Source of the DNA: Lunularia cruciata
Taxonomy: Eukaryota > Streptophyta > Marchantiopsida > Lunulariales > Lunulariaceae
Direction of reading: 5' to 3'
Assembly: GCA_948567375.1 (NCBI GenBank)
Contig: OX419762.1
Location: 15,010,001-15,074,000, forward strand
DNA: 64,000 nt
Shown here: one piece after another, positions 32,126 to 45,136 of the stretch
Layout: the number at the start of each line of letters is the position of its first letter
Numbering within the stretch: position 1 is the first letter of the stretch
Notes under the pieces: model-generated
What the model was told of the DNA's origin: nothing
What the model saw: the letters and a program-made list of their open reading frames with translations, nothing else
The model's database searches: none
Position numbers and translations under genes: made by a program

Positions 32126-35100
32126 CTAACATGGCCATCCAAAAAACACCACATGAATGAGATCATGTCTCTCCAAATCTTGTGCCCCCAATAAGGAAAT
32201 ATCTACTGATAGGGTCTTTTGGTAACCCTTGATGGTTGAGATATCCTTTCCAAAGGACCTTGTACTCAGTATATTGTTGGTGGCCACATTGAATATGGTG
32301 ACGTGCAAGGATATGATCAACTTATACTCCTCATGATCATTGATAGAGATAAGAAGAGGAAGGGGTTGGATATAAAAGGAAAAAGGAAGATGGATTAGAA
32401 ACAAAGGATTCAAACTAGAAATATGAAAGATAGGGTGGATTTGTATATGACAAGGCAAGGCAAGTTGATAAGCAACAAGAGAAATGATGAGTGACATCAA
32501 ATGGAACTATCTAATTAGGAGAAAGTTTATAAACTTAGGTATCAATTAAGAGTGGTAGGTTACTAGAAGAAAGCATGACCTTATCACCAAGTTGAAAGGT
32601 AAGATCACAAAAATATTGGTATACCAAGTTGAAAGGTAAAATCACAACAATATTGGTCCACATATTGTTTTTGCTAATTTTGAGCAATGAGGAGATAAGA
32701 TTTGACTTTTTGTAGATATTGAGATATTGTGGTCAAGAAGGTGGAAGTATGAGGGATATGAGATGGAGGAGGAGCAAGGAGTGCATCTTGAACAAGTGGG
32801 TCTTGGGCACAATTAAGGAAGAAGGGAGACAATTTGGTGCTTGCTTGTTTGGAATTATTGTAGGTAAACTCAACAACTGCAAGACATTCATCTCAATTAG
32901 AATGGTGAATGTCTCCAAGATGTGATTTGCACGTTTGGTTTATCCATCAGTTTAAAGATGAAAGTGCATGGACAAAGCAAGCTTGGTGTTGAGTAGCTGG
33001 AAGAGTGCTTGCCAAAACTTTCCAAGGAATCAAGGATCACAACCAATTATGAGTATACGAGGCATCCCATGATTCTTGAAGACATTGTTGAAGGAGATCT
33101 AGGCCAATATTGGAGCATCCACTATATCAAAGGATAGTGCCAAATGGATTTTCTTACTAAACTTATCAACAAATACCACAATTGCTATGTACCCTTGCTT
33201 TGTCTTGGGTAAAGATGTAATTGGATCTATGATCATGTGTTCCCATTGAGTATATGGGATGTGAGGTGGTTGAAGGAGTCCACTTGGTTTTTGGTTGTTG
33301 GCCTTGTTGCATTGGCAGCTCTCACAAGATCAGATACACTCTCAAAAATCTTGTGCCACCACCATTAGCCATTAGCATTGTAGGATACCGAAGGTCTTGT
33401 CACACCCATATGACCAATGATTGGTAAGTTACGGGCTGCTTGAAGGTGCACAAGTCATAGATCTCCCTTGGCTAGAACATAAATCTGGTTCTAGTAGAAT
33501 AGAATGCTTTCCTTGAAGGAGAAGGTGTTTTATTCTTTGTCATGTGCTGCAAGATGACCTTGTACCATCTAAAAGAGAGGTCTTGTTGTAAAGTTTTCCT
33601 AAACCTAATTTGGACTTTTAGTTGACTGATACTATTTTAATTGCCATTGTGATGAGATGAAGAAACTTCAAATCAGGTTATTATGTTAGTGCATCATGGA
33701 TGATATGGAACCTACCAAGTTTGTACTCAAGTTTGAGGTCAAATAGCTATATTAGTTCATCCCATCAATGATGTTGACTCTTCATATGCTCTAGATGTAA
33801 TGTTTGCAACAAGGGTTTATGATCAATTTGCATGATCACTTGTTTCCCCAAGAGATAATACCTCCATACTTTGGTGATGTATACCATTGCTAGTTGTTCT
33901 TGATCTCAAGCAGAGTAATTTGTTTGTATGTTATTTAGATGGCAAGACACAAAGACAATGGGATGTAACCCATGTGGATATTTGTATTGCAACATAGCTC
34001 CAATGGCAAAGTTAGAAGTATCAAAATCAACCACACAAGGTAGTTGAGTATCATGGTTGAAGAATGGATCTTGAAGACACCATGTGTTTTAGCTTTTGGA
34101 ATGTTTCTTTGTGCTTGGTGGTCCACTGAAAGCTTGACATCTTTCCCAAGAGGTGAATCAATGATGCGGTCATATGAGCATAGTAGTGGATGAATTGTCG
34201 ATAAAAACTTGCTACTCCATTAAATACCTACACTTTTGTGGCATCCTTCAAAGTAGGCCAATTAGTAATGGCCTTGATGTTCTCCTCTTTCATCTTGATC
34301 CTCTTTGATGACATCTTATGACCAAAGAAGATAACTTTCATCTAAAAAGTACACTTTGACTTCTTGCAATAGAAACTTCCATTGACATAGTTGTCTTAAG
34401 ACTTCTTGCATGTGATTTTCATGTTCTTCCTCTATCTTGCTTTAAATTAAAATATCATCTAAGAATTCCACTATGTACCAATCTAATAATCCATCCAACA
34501 CCCAATGCATGTGATCCATGAACTCTACTGGAGTATTAGTGAGCCCAAAAGGTAGAACTCTCCATTCAGATGCCCATACCTTGTACAAAAGGTAGTCTTT
34601 TACACATCCTTTCTATCAATGAGAATTTGCCAATAGCCGTTTTGGAGATCTAACTTGGAGAAGTATTATGCTCCACACATCTGATCTAGAAAATCACTAA
34701 TTCAAGGCAAAGGGTATGCATTTTTTGTTATTTGTTTATTGAGGCTATGGTAATTAATACAAAAGCAAAGTTCTCCATCTTTCTTTGGGAAAAATAGTAT
34801 TGGTGCTCCCCAAGGAGATGACATATGTTGTATGAAATCCTTCTCTAACTACCCTATCAATGTTGTTTGCTCCTAATTCCTTTGGTGAGAGCCGATAGAT
34901 TGGTCTACTCATTGGAGTACTTCTTGGCAATAATAATCTTGAAGGGCATACCATAACCAAAGGGTAATACCATTGGTAGATCATCTGGAAACCCATCTGC
35001 AAAATCTTGAACTATTTGATCAACCATTGCTTGATGAGTTTGGCTCTCATCAAATTCTCCATGCGCAATCAGCTTGATCAACACCTGAAAAATAGGCTTA

Positions 35101-36400
35101 TCTTCCTCCAAAGCTTACTCTATGGCTGCTTTACTAACAAACTTCCCATCTTGGGATTGACTAATCAACTTGGGATTCTTAAGTGTCTCACTCAAAGATG
35201 TCAAGCAACCTAATCAATAATTCCTACCTTGCTATTGCACTCAAATTTGTCATTGGGTCTAATCAAATTGAACCTTATGACATTCAAGCCAAGGTAAAAT
35301 TAGAATGACATCATAGTATAGAGGTGCCACCACAAATCTCATACACTCCAAATACTCCTTTCCAATCTTAAATGTAATTAGATACAAGGTAGGGGATGCA
35401 AAACACTTTCTACCATCAGCCATCATCAATCTACTTCCAATTGTTGGTTTGATAGGAATACTTAATTCTTTTCCTAATTGTTTGAACATGCAATTCTTTG
35501 AAATCAAAAATCAACTAAAAGACTACAACCATGATACCTTGCAAGTGAAGCAAACTTGCATTAGTTTAGCCTTCAATCCCGTTGGAACTAATAAAGTTCT
35601 TAATAGGTAGCTTGAGTTCTCCTATCATGATTCTTCATTTCCTTAATCATCACCTTCCACAAACTACAATTTGGACAATTTGTCAAGGTTGTCCAATCTT
35701 GAGTGGACATTCAACAATGCAATTCCCAATTTGGCAATAATAAAAGCAATCGCTATTTTGTCATAAACTTTTCTATTTGTAAGGCCAAGTGATTTCTATT
35801 GGATAATATTGATCTCCATTGGTGCTGGCTCTTCCACATGTGTTTAATGTGTGGGTAGGTTCTATAAAGTTCAAGATCAAGACCAAGTTGTTGCAACTAA
35901 GGCATCAAAATGCTCAACCAATTGCATGACTTCCTCCAAGTGTTTGGGCTCCCACGTGGTCACTTCCAATTTTGTGTGTGACTTCAAGCCCCTCACAAAT
36001 TGATCCAAAGCTTCACCTTTTGATATCTAAAATTTTCATTATGGTGTTTTGGAATTGAGTGATGTAGCTTCTTACAAAACCAATGTGCTTCAATTCTACC
36101 AAGTTATCTTGTGTGATATTTATAGCTTGGAGTTGTCTAATTATTATGCTCTTGAATTCTTCTCATGTCAAGATTGGTGCAACAAACCACTATTCAGCTC
36201 ACTCAAAATTGCTACCATATTTTACCATTCCATCTAATTGGCTTGAAGCCAAAAGAATCTATCTCCATTCATCTTGAAGATTTGTAGCTTCAAAATATCA
36301 TTCCCAATCAAACATAAAATTCTCCATTGCACTCAAGAGATTCTTCTTTTCAAATACCTTGGGCTTCAAAATTTAGATTTCCTCTTCTCCTTCTCGAAAT
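32126..36400 (-). pseudogene. Decayed RLG-C gag-pol (C2)
   Basis: Traces run in the expected order. Gag is at about 35640-36400, with a possible degenerate zinc knuckle near 35680-35760. A protease-like segment lies at 35259-35507, ending in an LPWLECHKV-type block. RT is at about 34200-35000, with an FLDD trace near 34450-34470. RNase H is about 33650-34150. Integrase is about 32700-33500, including a decayed T-D-G-x-T-x-R-A-N-type block near 32930-32960. The C-terminal module has HPIFHISSLNPLF at about 32400-32450. All frames are broken. Confidence 0.7.
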
Positions 36401-36767
36401 GATGTTCTCTTTACATGCTCTTGTCATTGATGATCTCATTCTTCCAACAATCAAGTAAGGTGTTTGATTTTTTATTGCATGGCAATGATAAATTTGCCAC
36501 CATGACTATTACTTGATCAAACTATATATAATTTATCTAAACTAACATAGATGTAATACAACCACCGTTCTATAAGTTACAATTAAAAGTAGCAAAGATT
36601 CATCAGACAAAATGATTGCATTCAAAAAAATTTACCCAAAGCATGAGATGATGAACTATATGAAATGATGCTTGGGTAGTTCATGGACACAAAATTACCA
36701 ATGGTTTGGCAGAAATAGATTTGGTGGTCCATAAATTCTATCTATTTCATCCCTATTCTAATACCAA

Positions 36768-37257
36768 TGTAAAAAATCAAGGAGAGAAATATAAGAATGG
36801 AAGATCAAAGGAAAAATCACATTGGGACTCTTGAATGAGAGAAACTCCAAATGCCTAGCATGAGCTTGGCTATGGTATTCATAAAGAACATACAAGGCTT
36901 GAGAAGCTTCCTAAAAGCTGCTTTTTTGAGTGCAAGCCAAGTTAACCAAGAAGCTTCTCAAGAAACTTTCTTCTAGAAGACATCTATTTGGTATGCAAGC
37001 TAAGCTAGTCAGCAAGTTTCCCAAAAAGCTTCCTTCTAGAAGCCACCTATTTGGCATGCAAGGTAAGATATCCAAGAAGCTTCCCAATAATCCTCCTCCT
37101 AGAAGTTAGCACTTAGCATGCACATAATCCAATACTTGGAAGATACCCGGTAGCTTCTTAGATACTTCTAGAATATTCTTATAATCCTTGGCTAATTTAT
37201 CCTATTTGATATTTTTTTAATCTTAACTAACTAATTTTTAAACTCCATATTGTTATA
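36768..37257 (-). repeat. RLG-C LTR (C2, 5' LTR)
   Basis: This 490-bp LTR ends tgttata on the plus strand, where C1 has tgttaca. It is about 90 bp longer than C1, mainly through extra aagcttc-rich internal units near 36980-37160. Confidence 0.85.
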
Positions 37258-39194
37258 GTCCCTCACTTGACTACCAACCTAGCCTATAGGAAGCTAACTA
37301 CTCCCAATAATCAATACTAAATCCATGGAGTATAACATGACTCCACCAACTAGCACATCATATGACTCTACTACTACCACAAATGATCGGCTTGAGCTTT
37401 TACCGCAGACTATCAATTAGATGACCAAGTTGGATTTGGAAAATGAGCTTGTCACATGTGATGTACTATGTAGAACCACCCTCTCGAGATATCTAGATTT
37501 GAAATGGACATCTTTCCACATTGGTCTTTTGTAGCTCAAGAATAATAACTACAACCTTTTCCCAACATAATGATTTGTGCCCCCTAGTCTAATAAGACCC
37601 TCTACGTTTTAGAGACCTTCTCTAAAGGTCCCACCAAACACAAAATCCTACTTTAGTTGTCTAGTAAAATAACTCCATGTGTGAACCAAGCTTGCTCAAA
37701 GGTAAGTCTAGTTGGTTTATCCTCCTAACCTAACTGCTATCGCTTGCCATAAACCATTGGTTGTTGAGAGGATCTTATGCTCCTCAGTCAAGTTAGCTCT
37801 AATATCAACTACCTCTACTCTAGAAGTAGGAACCATATCATCCCTACTCTCACAAATTGTGGCAACCAACCAAAATACTAGAGTTGGGTCAAATCCCAAT
37901 GTAAACATGTCATTGGTTGAGAACAAAAGGACATGCATAATCAAATGAGTTGTCCCTAACATCATGCTAGACTCAATATGTGTAGTAGTAAGTGGTCAAC
38001 TAGTATCTAGTCTCTAATGCACTTCATTTGCACCTACCACACCTGCAATAGGATGTTTAGGAGCCATGGATGTCATTTGTAATACTTCAAAGAGTGTGAA
38101 AAACTAAGGAAGTCTAATTTGTCTACCAACCTCTCCTCTTTGTGGGTCCAATTCCATTGATGCTCCTCTAGGTTTTGGAGCATGTACTACACTCCTAGTC
38201 ACCACGGTGGATACATCTACATGTGTTGCTTTGCACATAAAATCCAAGACATCTCTATGATCAACATAAAAGGTAGAAGCCTCATAACTTGAATCTGATC
38301 TCCTTTGAGCTATGGCCATGCTAGTCAATCTTTGCTCCAACTGCTCAATCCAAGTAGCCATGGTTGTATCAAAAGCAAGGCATGAATTGTGCCCCTACTA
38401 AGTGTAGATCCTCTACCACCACCTTTGGCTTCATGACTTGGAGCTCCTCTACCACTAGTTCTAGTAGTCCTACCACTCCATAACTTTGGGTGAAGGTCAA
38501 AGCATTGGCCACTAGTGTGACCAAATCTATGGTAATGGTCACACTATCTTTGTGATGGTTGTGATGTATCAAAGGTGTCTTTGCCTTGAGTGCATTCTCT
38601 CTTGTGGTGAGATCCACCACAAGTCCAACAAGTAACACCATCACTCATTGGCTATTGTTGACCCAAAAATGAAGGTAAAGTTCTAGTTGCACTAGGCCTT
38701 CGACTTGCTCCATAGGATTTGGGCTGTCCATTCTACCCTTGGAAGTGTGTAGCCAACATAGTGTGATGCACTCTAGAAGAAGTAACAATTGTAGATGAGG
38801 TCTCCTTTCCAAATCCAGATGTAATTACTCTCTCCTCCACCATGTTGAGCTCAATGTGCTCAACCAAACTAAAGACCACCACCAAAGTAGTTAGGTAGCT
38901 TGTAACAATATAATATCATGCACTCTACTTTGCAACTCCCAGTCTAGTATCCCATACCAAAACTAGATTGCTTGAGCCTCAATAACTCTTTGAGTAGAAC
39001 CAATCAGCCATCTCATGCAAGTATATGCCTTGCATAGGCTCTCTCTAGCCTTCTATTGGACCTTGCAAGCTTCTCAACTTGTCAATCTACACTCCTTAGT
39101 ACTATAGCCTCAAACACTAGAAGAACTCTACCATGGAGGTTAAACCTTAATATTAGACCACCCACTGCAATAATACCTCTTCTCATAGTAGCAT
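37258..39194 (-). pseudogene. Unassigned retroelement E, gag C-terminal part with two zinc knuckles
   Basis: The minus-strand frames include a gag-like stretch LVEHIELNMVEERVITSGFG (about 38800-38880). A first CCHC knuckle CWTCGGSHHKREC lies at 38592-38630 and a second, CDHYHRFGHTSGQCF, at about 38499-38542. Downstream is an 85-codon frame from 38361 (MATWIEQLEQRLTSMAIAQR). Stops separate these parts. No RT or integrase was seen in 37258-38100, so the superfamily is undetermined. The upstream half of the same gag appears at 45137-45694, on the other side of B3. Confidence 0.6.
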
Positions 39195-39933
39195 TGTAAT
39201 ACTCCAAGGACAAGAGAAGAGAGAAAACATAGATTGCACACTCAAACATTCGATGCCCCAAGGGAGCACCTTCTCTTTATTATATAGACAAAGAGGATCT
39301 CCTCCAAGGAAGCTCCACCATAGGATTAGGGACACAGATAGGTGACATGTCAGCAAGCTCCACCCTTGGATTACTTAGTTGGATGGGTGACCTGTCTGGT
39401 CTAGGTCCTATCTGGTTGGTCAAACAAGCTTTGACCGGAGGGAATCTTTTAGGGAATCTTTGTATAGGAATCTCAGAATCACGTAAGGTACCGTTGGAAA
39501 GCTCTCGACGAGACAAAGCAAGGGGGAGGGAAGGCCAGCTTATCCTCCATTGGGGGGGGGGGGAATTATCACATTTCCAAGGCCTAATTCATCCGTTTAG
39601 GCCTCCGAAATTGCCTTCAAAGATTTCAAGCATATTTCGGTTCCTACTCTATTAGTAGAAGTCCCCTTTTGGTGATACCTCTTTCTGATCTGTTTAGTCC
39701 ATCATGTGTAACATCCTTCTAGATGTTACCAAACCAATTCTCACCTTTAAATCATATGTCTAGCTATTGGTTCTAAGGTTCTCAAGTCTATTTTGGTTTC
39801 AGCCCTATTAGTAGAAGTACTCTTTTGGTGATATTTCTATCTTATCTATTTTGACCATCATGTATAATATCATTCTAGATGTTACCAAACCAAATTTCAC
39901 ATCTAGATCATATGGCTAACCCTTGGTATTACA
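39195..39933 (-). repeat. RLG-B LTR (B3, 3' LTR)
   Basis: This 739-bp LTR has tg...ca termini and a run of 12 G at 39552-39563. A polypurine tract lies next to it at 39934-39950. Confidence 0.92.
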
Positions 39934-39950
39934 GACCTCCCTCCTTTTAA

Positions 39951-42900
39951 GACGCAACGTCCTCATTGTGCAATTGTTGCTCAAATGCTTGCACCAACAC
40001 CGGTGCATGTGCCAAATTGGCAGTGGGTTCCTACATTGCTTCATAGAGAGGGTAACCTTTCCATTGTACTAGATATTCCACCCGCGGATGGCGAGTACCA
40101 CGCATGCAATTTTGGAGAATCCACTCCACTTCATATTCCTTTGTGCCATCAATGAGTGTCGGACAAGGTCAAATGTCCTGTGTAGAAGGACCTTGGCCTG
40201 ATTGGGGAGCATATTTGCGTATTAGGGAGACATGGAACACTAGATGGATCTTCATGTGTGGTGGTAGCTCAAGGTGATAGGCCACAGCGCCAATGCAACG
40301 AAGAATCAAGAAAGGCCCAATAAAACGAGGTCTGAGCTTACGAGATCCAACTAATGTGAGGTTGGTTGTTGATAGCCACACTTGATCCCCAACATTGAAC
40401 TCCATGGGCCTACGGTGTGCATCAACATACTGCTTTTGTCAATTTTGTGCAATCTGTAACCTGTGTTTGGCGCTCTCCACACCTTATTGGATTCTAGAAA
40501 CAAATGTGTTGACTACACCAACCTTGGTAGTCATTGGACGGATCTTCATCAAGCTAGAAGGTGTGAAGGGATGCTCACCATACATGACAAAGAACGGAGT
40601 GACCTGGGTGGAGGCATTCACTGAATTGTTGTAAGCAAATTCCACCAACGGTAGTAGGGTGTCCCACCTCTCTTGCTCTTCTAAGGTGAAGCCGCGTAAC
40701 ATGTCTTCAATCGTGCAATTAGCCCGCTCTGTTTGGCCATCTGTTTGTGGGTGGTAAGTTATAGACATGGCCAACTTGGTTTTGAAGAAACCAAAGAGTG
40801 TTCACCAAAACAAATTGGTGAATTGGGTGCCTCTATCGGTGATGAGTACTCTAGACAAGCCATGGTGAGCAAAGACTGCATCTAAGTATAGTTGAGCTAG
40901 TTGTGGAGCGGTCACCTCCTTGGTGGTAGGGCGTACATGAATCAATTTGCTGAGCCGGTCCACAAAGACCACAATGGAGTCAAACCCTAAGGTGGTCTTG
41001 GGTAATTCACAGACGAGATCCATACTCACTTGTTCTCAACGTTAGGTAGGAGTGGGGAGAGGTTGAAGGAGCCCTACAAGAGCTTGATTAGAAGCTTTGT
41101 TCTATTGACAAAGTAGGCAGCTACGCATATATTCCATCATGTTGTTGCTCATCTTGGGCCAATAGTAATGGCGCTTGACTACATCCAAGGTCTTGTCCAG
41201 TCTGACATGAGCTACAATGGCCGAATCATGACATTCCGCTAGAATGGTGGTGTGTAATTTTGGGACATTTGGGATCCATAATCTGCCATCCCAAAAGGTG
41301 AGTCCTTGGGTGCTGGTGACACCTTTGGACAATTGTGCTTCTACAATCTGTGGATTAGTTTTTGTAGCAGCTAGAATCGCTTGCCAGAATTCAGGGTTAA
41401 TCTTAACCTCTGCCACCAAGTTGTTGGCTATTGGCATGCGGGTGAATGCATCTGCAAGTTGCTTCTTACCTTCCACGTAGGTGATTGTCATGTTGAAGCA
41501 TTGTTGCCACTCTGCCCACCAAATTTGGTGACGAGATAGATCCTTCTGTGTCTCGAGGTAGACTAGAGGTTTGTGGTCTGTCTCTACTACAAATGCCTAC
41601 TCGCCCAAGTAGTGCTTCCAATGCTTGGTTGCTAGAACAATGGCTAGCTCTTCTCATTCTATGGTGTGGTAGTTGCGCTCCGCCGGTAACAACTTTTGAG
41701 AGAAATATGCAATTGGATGCCATCCGTCATGCCACTCTTGTTGTAGGACTGCTCCTATTGCTACGCATGATGCATCTGTAGCCAACTTGATTGGACGTTT
41801 TGGGTCATACCACTTCAAGATTGGTGCATGTAGCAAGGCAGCCTTCAATTCTTGAAAGGCCAACTCTTGTGCAGTTCCCCATGTCCACTTCTTCCCCTTG
41901 CCAAGTAGTGCCATTAAAGGCTGTGCAACCTTGGAGAAGTCCTTGACAAATCTACATAGAATCCCGTCAACCCCAAGAAGCTCTTAAATTGAGTCTGATC
42001 TTCTGGGGCACTGCATTTTTGAATGACTTCTATTTTATGTGTCAATACTTGAATGCCCTCTGCACTTACTCTATGCCCTAAGTAGTCTACTTCAGACTTG
42101 CCAAACTCACACTTTGAGATTTTGGCGTACAACTGAATCTGTCTTAGAATCTGGAGGACCTCTCGTAGATGTTGTTTGTGTTCTGTCATCATGCTACTAT
42201 ATACTAAGATATCATCCAAGAAGATGATAATAGACTTATCCAAGTATGGACAAAATATGTCATTCATTAGGCTCATGAAAGTGGCAGGCGCATTGGTGAG
42301 GCCAAAAGGCATCACAAGATACTCAAAGTGGCCATACCTGGTTCGAAAGGCAGTTTTGTACACATCCTCCTCTGCAATTTGGATTTGATTGTGACCGCTC
42401 CGCAAGTCTAGTTTGGTGAAGTATCTCGCTCCATGGAGTTGATCAAACAGGTCATCCATGCAAGGTAAGGGGTATTTGTTCTTCACTGTTTGCTGATTGA
42501 GACCCCGATAGTCGATGCACATGCGCATTGTACCATCCTTCTTCTTCACAAACAAGACAGAGGCCCCATATGGTGATATGCTAGGTTGGATGAACCCTTT
42601 CTGTAGCATCTCCTCAATTTGAGTCTTACACTCCTCCAACTCATGAGGTGATAGGCGATATGGGGCCTTACAAGGAGGTGTCTTCCCCATGAGTGTCTCT
42701 ATTTTGTGATCTACTCGCCTTTTAGGTGGTAATCTTGAGGGTAGATCATCAGGAAAGACATCTTGAAACTCATCCACCACATCCTTCAATTTCTCAGGAA
42801 TTTGTCCAGCGAGTTGTGCATTATAGACTTCTCTTATTAGACCCATAAAACATCTATCGGTCTTATAGAATAGTTGTCGTCCCTACGATATATAGAGGTA

Positions 42901-43440
42901 GTTTATGCCTGTGTGATTTTTCTTTAATCCCAATGATTGACCATTGGTGGGTTCTCACTGCTTTCTTCCTCCAATCCACCATTGGGTTGTACTACTCCAT
43001 CCATGGCATGCCTAAAATTGCATCATAACGGGCTAACTGTATCACTCACCACTCAATTGTTTCCTGATATTCTCCTATAGAGAGGGTTACCCGTCTAGGT
43101 AATGATTCAATCCTCTCTGTTTGCCCATTTGGTAACTCTACTTCTTCACTTCTATCTCTCTCTAGATCCATTCCCAATCTTATTGCAATAGAGCGAGACA
43201 AGAAATTCTTTGTTGCTCTCGGATCTATTAATACTCTCACTTGATTACCTTCTAGGATTCCATTCATGACAATCAATTGTGAGGTTGCCTTTTGGGATCT
43301 TTGCGCATTATTCTTCTTCCTTCCCTTGCTTCTCTACTTCCTTATTGAGCCAGTAAGGCCGTGAGGTACATTTACTGGTGATCTTTGTTTTCCGAAGTGG
43401 TTTCCACCTCCTCCTCTTCAATGTGCCTCTCCATGTTGTT
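39951..43440 (-). pseudogene. RLG-B pol (B3), RT region largely open
   Basis: The longest open part (41914-42846, 310 codons) covers the protease-RT linker and RT, with catalytic FLDDILVY and the [10 protein letters not shown] block (the family Tyr is His). A 1-bp deletion near 41950-41955, compared with B2, throws the frame after GLTGFY. RNase H continues in 41654-41914 (ATDASCVAIG). Integrase is in pieces at 40484-41491, with the zinc end CHDSAIVAH...CLLCQ and the core block DGQTERANCTIEDM. A protease fragment at 43046-43276 reads LIDPRATKNFLS. The chromodomain end lies at about 39960-40160. It is inactive. Confidence 0.88.
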
Positions 43441-44458
43441 CAAAGATTGCATGTACAAAGGCCGAGGGCCTCTAGGGAAACAAGTGCGAAATTGCTAGAT
43501 ATGTGCCCAATATAGCCACAATTGTAACAACGGCGTTGTTCTCCTCGAGTCCCTTCTCCTCGTGGGACTCTATCTCTTTGTTTTTCTACCCGTCCCCGCT
43601 CCCCTTGAAGCGGCCGTGCTCCTCGATCTCGGAATCAAAGGTTGCTCATTTACATCGGTACTGGTCCACCCATGTGTGGCATTTTTGCCTGATAATGTTA
43701 AGGTGGAACTACTCCTTCACCTCCACCTAATGCTCTTGCTATTCTTTGCGCACAAGCAATGGCTTCAAATACCGTGCAAGGGTTTTGCACCATGACTTCT
43801 TGGCAAATCTGCTCTTTCAACCCTCATTTGAAATTGTCGAAACCTCTGTTGGACTCATGTTGGTAATTGCGACTTGTAGATCTAGAAATGCTTCCACATA
43901 CTCTTGTATGCTATTCTTCTGTCTCAATCCCCATAGTCGGGTTTGAGCCATCTGCACAGAATCCACCGATTGGAAATTCTTCAGCAGTCCTTCTTGCATT
44001 GCTGTCCATGTGACCTCCCTTCTCTCTGCCAGCATGGATCGTTCCCAAGCATCATACCATGTGAGGGCTTTATCGGTCAAGTACCCATATGCAAACACGC
44101 CTGCAGCATGCTCTGTGATCTCTGTTGAGAACAATCGGAAATATCAATTCATCCTCAAGATCCAATTTTCCACTACTCCCATCGTAGGCTGCCCCTTGTA
44201 AGGCTTGATGTTGCAGGTCTTCTTCATCGGGAGTAGCAGTGTGGCTTCATCATTGATAGGGTTCGTAGGCACGGGTGCCTCTCCAAGTACTTCAGTCGTA
44301 GGTATTGGGTTTTGAGACGGCTCTTCTTCTTGCATGGCTTGATCGTTCCTGAGGATACTCACTTGACTTTGTAATGTCTCCATGGTCATCTTAATCTCTT
44401 GAAATTCATTCAACATCCCTTGCATTCCTTGCACCAGCTCTTGCAATTGCGGATCCAT
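43441..44458 (-). pseudogene. RLG-B gag (B3)
   Basis: The start at 44458 (MDPQLQELVQGMQGMLNEF) gives the intact N-terminus of this family. Open pieces at 44144-44458 and 43817-44134 cover the coiled-coil and capsid regions. The zinc knuckle and tail are at about 43450-43540. The pieces are separated by stops and small frameshifts. Confidence 0.8.
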
Positions 44459-44479
44459 GGTTCCTGCAACACCTAATTG

Positions 44480-44695
44480 CTAACGTCTACTCCAATACAG
44501 AGTCAATATAATCACTCTAGAAGGCGCACAAACTATCGGAACTACCATTAGGACCTCAGAAGCTATCACTTGTTCATAATACTCCTCACCAAAATTCCTA
44601 ACCACAAAATCTCTAAACATCACTTTCGGCCTCACTACATAACGGATTTTTACTTGAGTGTTGAAAGGGAGAGGATTTGGGACATTCATATCCAT
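44480..44695 (-). CDS. Small conserved ORF upstream of gag in RLG-B (B3, 71 aa)
   Basis: This frame is almost identical to the 67-aa frame of B2, starting MDMNVPNPLPFNTQVKIRYV and containing FVVRNFGEEYYEQVIASEV. It ends four residues later than in B2. It stays open even though the gag and pol of this copy are broken. The function is unknown. Confidence 0.5.
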   Translation of the reverse strand: MDMNVPNPLPFNTQVKIRYVVRPKVMFRDFVVRNFGEEYYEQVIASEVLMVVPIVCAPSRVIILTLYWSRR

Positions 44696-44711
44696 ATTAT
44701 CATAATAAAAT

Positions 44712-45136
44712 GGCCAATCTTTCCTCCATTAGGCCGCGGGGGGGGGGGGGGGGGGGGGGGGGGGAGAATGCTCACATTTTCAAGTCCTAATTCATCCGTT
44801 TAGGCCTCCGAAATTGCCTTCAAAGATTTCAGGCATATTTCGGTTCCTACTCTATTAGTAGAAGTTCCCTTTTGGTGATACCTCTTTCTGATCTATTTAG
44901 TCCATCATGTGTAACATCCTTCCAGATGTTACCAAACCAATTCTCACCTTTAAATCATATGTTTAGCTATTGGTTCTAAGGTTCTCAAGTCTATTTTGGT
45001 TTCTGCCCTATTAGTAGAGGTACTCTTTTGGTGATACTTCTATCTTATCTATTTTGACCATCATGTATAACATCATTCTAGATGTTACTAAACCAAATTT
45101 CACATCTAGATCATATGGCTAACCCTTGGTATTACA
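44712..45136 (-). repeat. Truncated RLG-B 5' LTR (B3) with 27-G run
   Basis: The sequence from the G run (44738-44764) to 45136 matches the outer half of the LTR. The inner half, with the TATA-like region and LTR end, is missing, and the internal leader joins at about 44712. An exact G-run length from sequencing should be treated with caution. Confidence 0.85.

Larger units (their letters stand above)
31776..37257 (-). mobile_element. Old RLG-C retrotransposon C2
   Basis: This is a minus-strand gypsy element with a 5' LTR at 36768-37257, an altered primer-binding site at 36753-36766 (tggtattagaatag on the minus strand), and leader matching C1. Gag, protease, RT, RNase H, integrase and a C-terminal module follow leftward to about 32126. 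No 3' LTR is recognisable between 31776 and 32125, so the 3' end is lost or too decayed. Confidence 0.75.
39195..45136 (-). mobile_element. RLG-B chromovirus copy B3 with truncated 5' LTR
   Basis: This 5942-bp minus-strand element is bounded by agcat on the left and agcac on the right, a target duplication with 4 of 5 bases shared. It has a complete 3' LTR (39195-39933), pol, gag and the upstream small ORF. The 5' LTR keeps only its outer about 410 bp (from about 44712 to 45136). The rest of the LTR and the primer-binding site are deleted, with a 27-G run beside the junction. It is inserted in element E. Confidence 0.9.

Noticed and set aside
19440..37257. D1 and C2 as two halves of one element split by A2
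   Set aside because: Both contain their own RT and integrase traces in the same orientation, so they must be two elements even though A2 lies between them.
44738..44764. 27-G run as a functional G-quadruplex promoter element
   Set aside because: The tract is not of constant length among copies and may be partly a sequencing artefact. Only its variability is reported.
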